Assembly (NCBI GenBank): GCA_028752905.1 | Contig: JAQNBH010000008.1 | Location: 3,710,025 to 3,774,024, forward strand | Reading direction: 5' to 3' | Source of the DNA: Cladorhizidae sp. MBARI D1340-BT2 | Lineage: Eukaryota > Porifera > Demospongiae > Poecilosclerida > Cladorhizidae | DNA: 64,000 nt | Part shown: in pieces, positions 47,101 to 55,978 of the stretch | Position numbering within the stretch: the stretch's first letter is position 1 | How the letters are laid out: each line of letters opens with the position of its first letter | Position numbers and translations under genes: made by a program | The notes under the pieces: generated by a model | Told to the model about the DNA's origin: nothing | The model's database searches: none | The model's input: only the letters and a program-made list of their open reading frames with translations

Positions 47101-50100
47101 TGCAGTGCTTCAGGAAGTAAACTAGGGCTAGGGCTAATGTAGTGCTTCAGGAAGTAAACTAGGGCTAGGGCTAATGTAGTAGCTTCAGGAAGTAAACTAG
47201 GGCTAGGGCTAATGTAGTGCTTCTGGAAGTAAACTAGGGCTAGGGCTAATGTACTGTAGAGCTTCAGGAAGTAAACTAGGGCTAGGGCTAATGATAGTGT
47301 CGCACCAACTATGAGCTAACTGGCTACAATCACTTTGACTTAGTGCTTTACCAACCCTCAGTGAGCCATCATTAATTAACATCAGTTGTGCCCCGCCCTC
47401 CCACTCAGCCTCCAAGACTGCCTCACTTCTGATAGTGGTGTTGATAAGTCTCAAGATGATGTCTTGGTCACTGAGTCCCCCCAAACTGAGCTGGACCCCT
47501 CGTGGAGTGGTAGTCATTAATGCCATGTACCCGACCTCAATAGAACTGTAGAGAATGGGGAGGAGCTTTCTGTAGACCACACCCAGATATAACCGGGAGC
47601 GAGCTATAAATGAATGTAAGTGATGTAACCATGGTGTCATTAGCACATAAATGGTGATTAATGAGACATGATAGTTATCCTCCCCACATGAAAAATTCTT
47701 ATTCAATTGGTGAAACTTATTTCCTTCTGGCTCGACTTGAATTGACTAGATGCTGACATCACCCTGCAATAAGTCACTGGTGGTGGCCAGGCATCACCAT
47801 GCATTAAGTCACTGGTGGTGGCCAGGCATCACCATGCAATAAGTCACTGGTGGTGGCCAGACATCACCCTGCATTAAGTCACTGGTGGTGGCCAGGCATC
47901 ACCCTGCAATAAGTCACTGGTGGTGGCCAGACATCACCCTGCATTAAGTCACTGGTGGTGGCCCGGCATCACCCTGCATTAAGTCACTGGTGGTGGCCAG
48001 GCATCACCCTGCATTAAGTCACTGGTGGTGGCCAGACATCACCCTGCAATAAGTCACTGGTGGTGGCCAGGCATCACCCTGCAATAAGTCACTGGTGGTG
48101 GCCAGGCATCACCCTGCAATAAGTCACTGGTGGTGGCCAGACATCACCCTGCATTAAGTCACTGGTGGTGGCCCGGCATCACCCTGCATTAAGTCACTGG
48201 TGGTGGCCAGGCATCACCCTGCAATAAGTCACTGGTGGTGGCCCGGCATCACCCTGCATTAAGTCACTGGTGGTGGCCAGACATCACCCTGCAATAAGTC
48301 ACTGGTGGTGGCCAGACATCACCCTGCAATAAGTCACTGGTGGTGGCCCGACATCACCCTGCATTAAGTCACTGGTGGTGGCCCGACATCACCCTGCAAT
48401 AAGTCACTGGTGGAAGCCATATCGGAAGACAAGTGACAATGCAATGATCTCTACAGCTATTTTGCCTTCGAATAGGACACCCTTTTGCAAAGAAGGAAAA
48501 TCAACATGTGTACAGGTCTATATCAATGGCTACACGATCACACATCCTCACCTTCCCAAGAAGCAGCCTCCTCCGCATTCGCTGTCTTCAGTTCGCATCT
48601 CAAGTTCACTTTAGGCTCGTAGAAGCTTTTTGTATCGGGGAACACCCAGGCCTCTGCTGTAGTCCCAGAGAGGGGCTGAGGGGCTGTCAGGTTGGACACA
48701 GGAGCAGGGACCAAGTGGGTACTGTCTGGCACAAACATGTTTGGATCAGCTACCTTCAGGTCAGGGTTGGCCTGGGAGGAGTTCCAATAGAGCAGCAGCT
48801 CCTGGGGGATCTTGTATATAGTGTATGGAGTGGAATATATCGGCTCCACCGAGTCGAGAGTTGGGAGAGTAACTCTATTTCCATTAGCTTGAGAGGAGTT
48901 AATGTTTTGAGTTCCGATGAAGATCTCGCTGTTTTCTGGGGTGAAGCTATGAACTATGGAGTGGACAAGGCTATAGTTGGAGATGTAGCGACGAGGATTG
49001 GGGAGGAAGTCTGCAGGATGTTGTACAACCCTCATCACCGTGGTGATACCCCTACAGGAGAGAGAAGAGGGTTGAGAGAAGGGTACAGGTAAGAGGGAAG
49101 AAGTGAAGAGGGAGGGAGGGTTGGTAGGGGGAAAAAGAGGGGGGGGGGGAGGGGGGGAGGAGACGAACAGGGAGGTAAAGCAGAGGAATAACTCGGAGGT
49201 CACGAATACCAAAGGTCTGGCTAGTGAGACTTACGCTGCATAATCATTAGGAGAAGCTTTCTCTGCATAGTCGAACAAAACTTCACTGACACTGATATAG
49301 TCTGCCCACTTGATCTCAAACTCAGCCTCTGTCATGTTGTCCAAGAGCTGTGTGAACTGGAAGACCACTCGAATCACATCGCTAACATTTTCCAGGCCAG
49401 CATCGGTCAGCGTAACCTGTAGCTTGAACAGGTAAAAGGAATCTGTTCTGACCTCAACGTCTGCCATAATGGCAGAGGCCAGAGCACGTGTCTGCAGATA
49501 ACTCATCACGCTGCCCTCCCCTTCGTGGCCTAGGTAGCGCGTGATAAACCCAGGCACAGAATTCCGATGGTACGCATGGAGACCTTCTGTCTGCCAGTAG
49601 AGCGTAAGGACATTAATATTAGCTTGGGGAAGGTATACGATGATACGGCCGAGGTATGGCTCAGGGAAGGCTACAGTGCTGTAGTTCTTTGGTGAAACTC
49701 CGGTATTATTGATGGCAGAGAAAGATCGGTTGACCATGTCAAACAGGACTGACATGTTGTCCCGACCATACACAGCAAGATCCATCTGTGCAGACAAGAT
49801 AGTAAAACAGTAAAACTTACACATGAAGGAATGATGATTTTTAACGTTGTTGCAAAATATATAGGTACAGTGTCTATAAGACATACAGACTTGTATTAAC
49901 TCCTCAACTGATAGCAGCAACCCTCTTAATCTACTAGCCCTGCCAAATACTTCCTACCCTGCATGGAATTCCATCATTCTGACCTCAACCAACGTCTCCT
50001 TCTTTACTAACTCATTTAATAATCAAATTCCCATCATTTCCTTCGCTTTGGGGATTACTATGGCCAACAAAAGTTAATAGTTATTAGTTATTGTCCAACA

Positions 50101-52654
50101 CATCCTAGCCCTATAGCCTTACTCATGGCACTGTATGCCTAGTCCTAGCCCTAGTCCTGTAACCCTGGAGCAGTCCCAGTTCTATAGGCCTAGTCCCAGC
50201 CTTATAGTCCTCGTCGTATAGTTCTAGTCCTCCTATAGCCCCAGTCCTGTAGCGAGAATCCTAGCCTCAAAGTTTCAGTCCTAGTAGCCTAGTCCTATAG
50301 CCCTAGTCCTAGCCCTAATCCTGTAGCCCTAGTCCTAGCCCTCTATAGCCCTAGTCCTAGCCTTATGGCCCTAGTCCCTATAGCCCTAGTCCTCTAGTCC
50401 TAGCCTTATGGCCCTAGTCCTATCCCTATGGCCCTAGTCCTAGCCTTATGGCCCTAGTCCTAGCCTTATGGCCCTAGTCCTAGCCTTATGGCCCTAGTCC
50501 TATCCCTATAGCCCTAGTCCTATACCTATAGCCCTAGTCCTAGCCTTATGGCCCTGGTCCTATCCCTATAGCCCTAGTCCTATCCCTATGGCCCTAGTCC
50601 TAGCCTTATGGCCCTAGTCCTATCCCTATAGGCCTAGTCCTGTAGCCCTAGTCCTGTAGACCTAGTCCTGTAGACCTAGTCCTATCCCTATAGCCCTAGT
50701 CATAGCCCTATAGTTCTAGTCCTGTAGCCCTAGTCCTGTAGCCCTAGTCCTATCCCTATAGCCCTAGTCATAGCCCTATAGTTCTAGTCCTGTAGCCCTA
50801 GTCCTGTAGCCCTAGTCCTATCCCTATAGCCCTAGTCCTGTAGATCTAGTCCTATCCCTATGGCCCTAGTCCTATAGCCCTAGTCCTATCCCTATAGCCC
50901 TAGCCCTATAGTCCTAGTCTTGTAGCCCTATAGTCTAGTCCTAGTCCTAACATCGTATCCCTAGTCCTAGCCCTATACATGTAGTTCTATTCCTGTAGCC
51001 CCATAGCCCTCGCCCATCTCCTAGCCCTCGCCCATCTCCTAATCCTAGACCTAGCCCATGTCCTAGACCTAGCCCATGTCCTAATCCTAGTCCTAGCCCA
51101 TGTCCTAGACCTAGCCCATCTCCTAGTCCTAGCCCTAGCCCATGTCCTAGTCCTAGCCCTATCCCATGTCCTAGTCCTAGCCCATCTCCTAGACCTACCC
51201 CATCTCCTAGTCCTAGCCCTAGCCCATCTCCTAGACCTAGCCCATGACATCTGTACAGTGTACTTGATATCCACAGTGCCAGTGGACAAGTATTCCCCCC
51301 CCCCCCCCAAACTTACCATGCTGGCAGAATAGGATCCATCGTAATACAGCAAGAGCTGATCACGAATATCGGTCTTGTTGAGTGTCTCAAAGCTTCCCGT
51401 GGAGAACTGTGAGAAGGGATGGTGTGGATTAGAAACATGCTTCAGCAACTGCCAGAGCTTCCAGTCGTCCAACAGCAAGTTCTTCTGGTGCTCTTGGTTC
51501 ACAGCATTCATCTCTTTCCCTGTGTAAGTCTTGTTGAAGAGAGGATCGATGAAGAAGTGAGCAAACATATCCAACGCCTGCTCCAGATACCCAGTCTGGA
51601 TTCGAAAGTGATAATTTGTTTCTTGCATGGAAGTGTATGCATTGTCATAGCCGCCATGAGTAGACAGGTATTTAGAATACTCGTTCTTGTCTGGGTACTT
51701 TTGGGTCCCAAGGAAGAGCATGTGTTCACAGAAGTGAGCCAGGCCAGTGTAATTCTCTGGGTCATTGAAGGACCCAGCTGCCACACTCATGGAAGCTCCA
51801 GATAAATCGGTATTCGGGTCAGAAATTAGGAGAACACGTAGATTGTTCTGCTCCAGGTTGATGAACTTGTAAATGCGACTGTCTTCAGGGGAAGGACACG
51901 TGACGTTGTCATCCCTGCAGCCGGCAGGAGGGAGGGGAGTGGACGTTGGGAGGAGGAATAAGGAAGAGGAGGGGAGCGAGGAGAAAGTCCCAATGGACGG
52001 AGTGTAACTGATTGTTCTGCTTGGAGACACGGCACTAGTGCTCAAAGTGGCACTAGTGCTCAAAGTGGCACTAATGGGGTTGGATAAGGAAGAGGGGGAG
52101 AGGTGGGGGGAGGTCACTACAGAGGGGGCAATACTCAGAGTTTTGCTTGGAGACACGGCACTAGTGCTCAAAGTGGCACTAATGAGGTTGGATAAGGAAG
52201 AGGGGGAGAGGTGGGGGGAGGTCACTACAGAGGGGGCAATACTCAGAGTACCGTTTGGAGACACGGCACTAGTGCCGGAAACTGGTATGCCACTGCTTGT
52301 ACTAGTAGTAGGAGTCACAGTCAACTCCACCATCTTGCTTGAGCTAGCCGGCATCACCATGCTTTCCGACAGCGAAACCGACCCTCCATTGTAACTGGTC
52401 GTTTGCCCAGTCTCATGCCCACCCCCTGACGTGTGCGAGTTGTCGACATTTTTCCCCTTCAGGGTGAACACGAGGACTATGCTGACAACGAAGGCAATGA
52501 TGACCACCACAAGCAGGAGGGAAACTCCAAAGCAGATACGTCTGCGATTCCATTTGCAGCACTGTTTGTCAAGTTGTGTGCTGATGCCGACTATCTCCTC
52601 GTCCGTATCATCCTCTAAAGTAGACAGGAGGGGGATCCCATCCTTGTACGACAT
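34797..52654 (-). CDS. Membrane-anchored M16 metallopeptidase (insulysin/nardilysin family), 9 exons
   Basis: Minus-strand exons: 52654-51317, 49785-49235, 49051-48552, 47603-47427, 45566-45434, 45262-45109, 38448-38269, 36698-36648, 35327-34797. All junction phases agree, giving 1204 residues. The product is a zinc peptidase of the inverzincin type that would cut peptides inside a closed chamber. Visible: a 39-residue cytoplasmic tail with RRR; a transmembrane helix at residues 40-65 (type II anchor); a Ser/Thr/Pro-rich stalk at 70-250; M16 domains from about 255. The zinc motif HFCEH is at 307-311, the third ligand Glu at about 388 (NAVNQEH), and the C-terminal substrate-binding motif LRTQEGLGY at 1035-1043. 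Insulysin is about 1019 residues; the extra length is the anchor and stalk. Peptides were assembled by eye; the 5' UTR and the start (ATG at 52654) are inferred. Confidence 0.9.
35638..36538. repeat. Minisatellite in intron 8, 68-bp unit, about 13 copies
   Basis: Unit acaccacactgggttgaggc aggttgaagtaggttgacaa cagctctatggggacacaca ctggacca. Some units are 67 bp (tggg/tgggg). The array fills most of the 1320-bp intron 8. Confidence 0.95.
36648..36698 (-). CDS. M16 peptidase exon 8, 51-bp microexon
   Basis: Seventeen codons, phase 0 on both sides, between tgctcccag and gtgagt. Encodes [17 protein letters not shown]. It supplies the helix that precedes the LRTQEGLGY strand in M16 C-domains, so it fills the exact gap between exons 7 and 9. 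Confidence 0.82.
36699..37684. other. Intron 7, distal part
   Basis: Noncoding. It contains (acatgtaac)n at about 36790-36830 and a threefold 'tctaccagactcaccaa' near 37030-37080. No exon recognised. Confidence 0.5.
37685..38215. repeat. Composite array in intron 7 with (CA)n and GTAAGT motifs
   Basis: About 11 units built on accttcagtaaacttaccat caccacacac, with variable (CA)n. On the transcribed minus strand many units read gatggtaagtttactg, which contains a consensus 5' splice site; other units carry acttgcc or acttcca variants. Confidence 0.9.
38269..38448 (-). CDS. M16 peptidase exon 7
   Basis: 180 bp, phase 0 on both sides. Encodes residues 952-1011, [17 protein letters not shown] through [20 protein letters not shown] to NVLFQ. 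The 3' splice site before it is tatctttctag. Its donor is GC rather than GT (ttccag|gcaagt), the commonest noncanonical donor consensus. Confidence 0.9.
38520..38690. repeat. (TAG)n-type microsatellite in intron 6
   Basis: Imperfect agtagtagtaatagtat tract. Confidence 0.85.
38940..39600. repeat. Degenerate higher-order flank of the 36-bp array
   Basis: Three to four copies of a block of about 125 bp (cgtatatagtgagccttgaa tgccttgcc..., then tataatttgccttgaatccc), each made of diverged 36-bp units. Confidence 0.85.
39601..40950. repeat. Minisatellite in intron 6, 36-bp unit, about 37 copies
   Basis: Unit ttgctaaggtaccatatata gtgtgccttgaatccc, very homogeneous. Each unit has the KpnI-type palindrome ggtacc and the alternating tatata core. 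The plus frame [12 protein letters not shown] stays open for 404 codons because the unit is 36 bp. Confidence 0.97.
40951..42175. repeat. Intron 6 spacer with a 15-bp G-rich repeat (about 41355-41590)
   Basis: Unit ggggtgcctggagtg with a longer variant module gagtgagcacctggggtgct. Elsewhere noncoding, with a C-run at 41202-41212 and a G-run at 41895-41910. Confidence 0.8.
42176..42372. repeat. Minisatellite in intron 6, 30-bp unit, 6.5 copies
   Basis: Unit gtctacaccaggaagaatag gatgtgtgca, nearly identical copies. Confidence 0.96.
42605..43146. repeat. Minisatellite in intron 6, 32-bp unit, 17 copies
   Basis: Unit caagccaacacgagtgtccc ccacatagacca, with one shortened copy near 42735. Confidence 0.96.
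43250..43320. repeat. (CAGA)n / (AATA)n microsatellite in intron 6
   Basis: Agacagacaggcaggcagac tract followed by aaataaataatacataaat. Confidence 0.85.
43499..45145. repeat. 51-bp minisatellite derived from the exon 6 / intron 6 junction, about 32 copies
   Basis: Unit cttactattgctgtactagt gctcccatgcaccaggcaaa caacagccaaa (51 bp; a 50-bp variant lacks one base in aacaacagcc). Read on the minus strand, each unit equals the last 39 nt of exon 6 ([13 protein letters not shown] codons) plus 12 nt of intron starting GTAAGT. The real junction at 45108/45109 is part of the array. Confidence 0.95.
45109..45262 (-). CDS. M16 peptidase exon 6
   Basis: 154 bp between caaccttacag and gtaagt. Encodes residues 900-951: [20 protein letters not shown], then [16 protein letters not shown] and [15 protein letters not shown]. 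The 'CLVHG' strand corresponds to the 'EALVHGN' strand of insulysin. The last 39 nt are the template for the adjacent minisatellite. A donor four codons or more upstream (ctg|gtacat) is possible but fits the protein less well. Confidence 0.87.
45434..45566 (-). CDS. M16 peptidase exon 5
   Basis: 133 bp, with 3' splice site ctattccacag and donor ag|gtagac. Encodes [20 protein letters not shown], then [20 protein letters not shown] and YLQ, the helix with the 'RPYxxxxxYL' motif typical of the second half of M16 proteins. It joins exon 6 in phase (AG+T gives Ser). Confidence 0.9.
45575..45660. repeat. Short A/T/G repeat in intron 4
   Basis: About five copies of attggaatggaaatat and variants, immediately 5' (in transcript sense) of the exon 5 acceptor. 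Confidence 0.85.
45713..47302. repeat. Composite array in intron 4 based on ctagggctaggg
   Basis: The left part (45713-46560) has diverged units of about 40 bp (aaactagggctagggctaat gatagctctgcaggacagg). The right part (46560-47302) has homogeneous 37-bp units (aagtaaactagggctagggc taatgtagtgcttcagg). About 40 copies in all. Confidence 0.93.
47427..47603 (-). CDS. M16 peptidase exon 4
   Basis: 177 bp between ttcatttatag and gtgagg. Encodes [20 protein letters not shown], then [20 protein letters not shown] and [14 protein letters not shown]. This matches the start of the third M16 domain (helix, then 'GLxYxxxxTxxGxxLxxxG'). Confidence 0.9.
47750..48415. repeat. Minisatellite in intron 3, 35-bp unit, 19 copies
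   Basis: Unit tcactggtggtggccaggca tcaccctgcaataag; variants agacatc, cccggcatc and gcattaag. On the transcribed strand each unit contains cttattgcag or cttaatgcag, which looks like a 3' splice site. Confidence 0.96.
48552..49051 (-). CDS. M16 peptidase exon 3
   Basis: 500 bp between ctctcctgtag and gtgagg. Encodes residues 630-797, including [57 protein letters not shown] and [17 protein letters not shown]. These are the end of domain 2 and the interdomain linker of M16A enzymes (compare 'EPWYGTxYxxxxIPxE' and 'PNxFIPTDF'). Confidence 0.92.
49052..49234. other. Intron 2, G-rich, no minisatellite
   Basis: 183-bp intron with a G-rich tract at about 49135-49165. It is one of only two introns (with intron 5, 171 bp) that lack a tandem array. 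Confidence 0.7.
49235..49785 (-). CDS. M16 peptidase exon 2
   Basis: 551 bp between gtctgcacag and gtaagt. Encodes residues 447-630: [60 protein letters not shown]. The 'LGHEGEGS' loop is characteristic of the second M16 domain (insulysin 'IGHEGPGS'). Confidence 0.94.
50090..51245. repeat. Array in intron 1 based on ccctagtcctagcc
   Basis: Degenerate units of 12-24 bp (ccctagtcctatccctatag, ccttatggccctagtcctag, then at 51000-51245 ctagcccatctcctagtcct). It fills most of the 1531-bp intron 1. The unit is similar to the reverse complement of the intron 4 array unit. Confidence 0.9.
51295..51308. repeat. Homopolymer C14 next to the exon 1 donor
   Basis: On the transcript the donor reads gtaagttt followed by 14 G. 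Confidence 0.95.
51317..52654 (-). CDS. M16 peptidase exon 1: cytoplasmic tail, TM anchor, stalk, zinc site
   Basis: 446 codons from the ATG at 52654 ([20 protein letters not shown]) to the donor catg|gtaagt. The next in-frame upstream codons lack an ATG. The TM helix, residues 40-65, reads [20 protein letters not shown] then VLVFTL, preceded by NRRR: positive-inside, so type II. The stalk at 70-250 is Ser/Thr/Pro-rich. The zinc motif [11 protein letters not shown] starts at 307; ETNYHF and [10 protein letters not shown] follow. A run of 14 C (51295-51308) lies just inside the intron. Confidence 0.93.
52022..52270. repeat. In-frame repeat in the M16 stalk, about 108-126 bp, 2 copies
   Basis: The segment from ggagacacggcactagtgct through the cactacagagggggcaat block is duplicated in frame (motifs [13 protein letters not shown] and [15 protein letters not shown]). 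The downstream copy has an extra 18-bp internal duplication (cactagtgctcaaagtgg). This shows recent stalk length change. Confidence 0.9.
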
Positions 52655-53439
52655 CCCACAGGGCGACTTGGGGATATGTGTTGGTTTCCTGTTTATAATG
52701 TTCACTCGCCCTGCTAGAAGTGGACAAAGAAGATTACCAAATGCTACTCCGGTCTGTGAATACCCTTGATCAGAAACAGGAAGGTTCACCAGATGTTGGG
52801 CTACACAAGATCATGAAAATGATATATAATGCGTCTGCTATAAATACAATTAGTCATGTAGTGAGGGGGGCAAAAACAATCTAATTGCCGTCCCCTCTAT
52901 GTTACAAATTCCATCCCAAATTTCACTGCGAAGCATGCTATCACATGAAGTCAGAATCTTCAATCCTGACTCTTCTTCTCCATGGAGCAGTTATTCAAAG
53001 GGTAAGGGATCAGGTTGAACTTGTTAGTGCTTAATACACGGTACATATATATATATATACAATGACTTGAAATTATATGTAAAGGTTGAAAGAGGAGTGA
53101 AGTTTGGTAATTCACCGCAGAAATTGCTCTACTGCAGTTAGCGAGCTTTGTTTCTATAAATGAAAGTAATCATCGTGGTTAGTACATCCATATTAGCGAC
53201 AAATTAAAGCCCAATTACACCTCTTTCACCATTATTGGTGAGAAATTGTAATTGTGTTTTAATTGGCCAACAACAATTATAAAATATCACACCAACGGCC
53301 AAGGTATATATGAAATAGATGGTTCGTAGTGAAATTTGCCACGAGCAATTATAGTGGGGCTGGCAGAAAAGTTGCACGAGGCGAAGCAGAAAAGATGCAC
53401 AAGAGTGCAATTGCATTTGCCTCCTGCATTTCAAGTCAT
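52655..53439. other. 5' flank of the M16 gene
   Basis: Expected to hold its 5' UTR and promoter. An upstream in-frame stretch to 52789 has no ATG, so a 5' splice site or UTR boundary may lie within it. A (TA)n run lies at about 53045-53060. No promoter element can be assigned with confidence. Confidence 0.35.
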
Positions 53440-55978
53440 GCCAGCTCATGCTACTATAATTATACTAGGAACCATGCTAACCCATGTTAATAATTATACT
53501 AGGAACCATGCTAGCTCATGTTAATAATTATACTAGGAATCATGCTGGCTCATGTTAATAATTATACTAGGAACCATGCTAGCTCATGTTAATAATTATA
53601 CTAGGAACCATGCTAGCTCATGTTAATAATTATACTAGGAATCATGCTAGCTCATGTTATAATTATACTTACTAGGAACCATGCTAGCTCATGTTAATAA
53701 TTATACTAGGAACCATGCTAGCTCATGTTAATAATTATACTAGGAACCATGCTAGCTCATGTTAATAATTATACTAGGAACCATGCTAGCACATGTTAAT
53801 AATTATACTAGGAACCATGCTAGCTCATGTTATAATTATACTTACTAGGAACCATGCTAGCTCATGTTAATAATTATACTAGGAACCATGCTAGCACATG
53901 TTATAATAATTATACTAGGTACCATGCTAGCCCATGTTAATAATTATACTAGGAACCATGCTAGCTCATGTTACAATTATACTAGGAACCATGCTAGCTC
54001 ATGTTATAATAATTATACTAGGAACCATGCTAGCTCATGTTATAATAATTATACCTAGCTCACGTTACAATAATTATACTAGGAACCATGCTAGCTCATG
54101 TTAATAATTATACTAGGAACCATGCTAGCTCATGTTATAATAATTATACTAGGAACCATGCTAGCACATGTTATAATAATTATACTAGGAACCAACGTTA
54201 CAATAATTATACTAGGAACCATGCTAGCTCATGTTATAATAATTATACTAGGAACCATGCTAGATCATGTTAATAATTATACTAGGAACCATGCTAGCTC
54301 ATGTTAATAATTATACTAGGAACCATGCTAGCTCATGCTAATAATTATACTAGGAACCATGCTAGCTCATGTTAATAATTATACTAGGAACCATGCTAGC
54401 TCATGTTAATAATTATACTAGGAAATTATACTACTAGGAACCATGCTAGCTCACGTTACAATAATTATACTAGGAACCATACTAGCTCACGTTACAATAA
54501 TTATACTAGGAACCATGCTAGCTCATGTTAATAATTATACTAGGAATCATGCTAGCTCATGTTAATAATTATACTAGGAATCATGCTAGCTCATGTTAAT
54601 AATTATACTAGGAACCATGCTAGCTCATATTATAATAATTATACTAGGAACCATGCTAGCTCATGTTATAATAATTATACTACTAGGAACTCATGTTATA
54701 ATAATTATACTAGGAACCATGCTAGCTCATGTTATAATAATTATACTAGGAACCATGTAGCTCATGTTATAATAATTATACAGGAATCATGCTAGCTCAT
54801 GTTATAATAATTATACTAGGAACCACGCTAGCTCATATTATAATAATTATACTAGGAACCATGCTAGCTCATGTTATAATAATTATACAGGAATCATGCT
54901 AGGTCATGTTTTAATAATTATACTAGGAACCATGCTAGCTCATGCTAATAGTTATACTAGGAACCATGCTAGCTCATGTTAATAATTATACTAGGAACCA
55001 TGCTAGCTCATGTTATAATTATACTAGGAACCACGTTAGCTCATGTTAATAATTATACTAGGAACCATGCTGCTCATGTTATAATAATTATACTAGGAAC
55101 CATGCTAGCTCATGTTAATAATTATACTAGGAACCATGCTAGCTCGTGTTAATAATTATACTTTGCTAGCACATGTTATAATAATTATACAGGAATCATG
55201 CTAGCTCATGTTATAATAATTATACTAGGAACTATGCTAGCTCATGTTAATATTATACTAGGAACCATGCTAGCACATGTTATAATAATTATACTAGGAA
55301 CCATGCTAGCACATGTTATAATAATTATACAGTCATGCTAGGTCATGTTATAATAATTATACTAGGAACCATGCTAGCTCATGTTAATAATTATACTAGG
55401 AACCATGCTAGCTCATGCTAATAATTGTACTAGGAACCATGCTAGCTCATGTTAATAATTATACTAGGAACCATGCTAGCTCATGTTATAATAATTATAC
55501 AGGAACCATGCTAGCTCATGTTATAATAATTATACAGGAACCACGCTAGCTCATGCTAATAATTATACTAGGAACCATGCTAGCTCATGTTAATAATTAT
55601 ACTAGGAACCATGCTAGCTCATGTTAATAATTATACTAGGAACTAGGAACCATGCTAGCTCATGTTAATAATTATACTAGGAACCATGCTAGCTCATGTT
55701 AATAATTATACTAGGAACCATGCTAGCTCATGTTAATAATTATACTAGGAATCATGCTAGCTCATGTTATAATAATTATACTAGGAATCATGCTAGCTCA
55801 TGTTATAATAATTATACTAGGAACCATGCTAGCACATGTTATAATAATTATACTAGGAATCATGCTCGCTCATGTTATAATAATTATACTAGGAATCATG
55901 CTAGCTCATGTTAATAATTATACTAGGAATCATGCTAGCTCATGTTAATAATTATACTAGGAATCATGCTAGCTCATA
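53440..55978. repeat. AT-rich minisatellite, 34-bp unit (37-bp variant), about 73 copies
   Basis: Unit accatgctagctcatgttaa taattatactagga; the longer variant has gttataataattatac. This is the largest array in the window, upstream of the M16 gene. Scattered units are truncated (cagga, tactactagg). Confidence 0.97.

Noticed and set aside
45713..47302. Telomere-like (ctaggg)n sequence
   Set aside because: It resembles TTAGGG only partly, is embedded in 37-bp units with other sequence, and lies in an intron between confirmed exons.
48508..49092. Plus-strand 194-codon frame opposite M16 exon 3
   Set aside because: Antisense shadow of a confirmed exon; no family resemblance.
50987..51316. Arg/Trp-rich C-terminal extension ([14 protein letters not shown]) of the M16 exon 1 frame
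   Set aside because: It is read-through of intron 1 past the donor at 51316; exon 2 joins in phase and continues the M16 domain.
51419..52769. Plus-strand frames opposite M16 exon 1
   Set aside because: Shadows of the minus-strand coding sequence.
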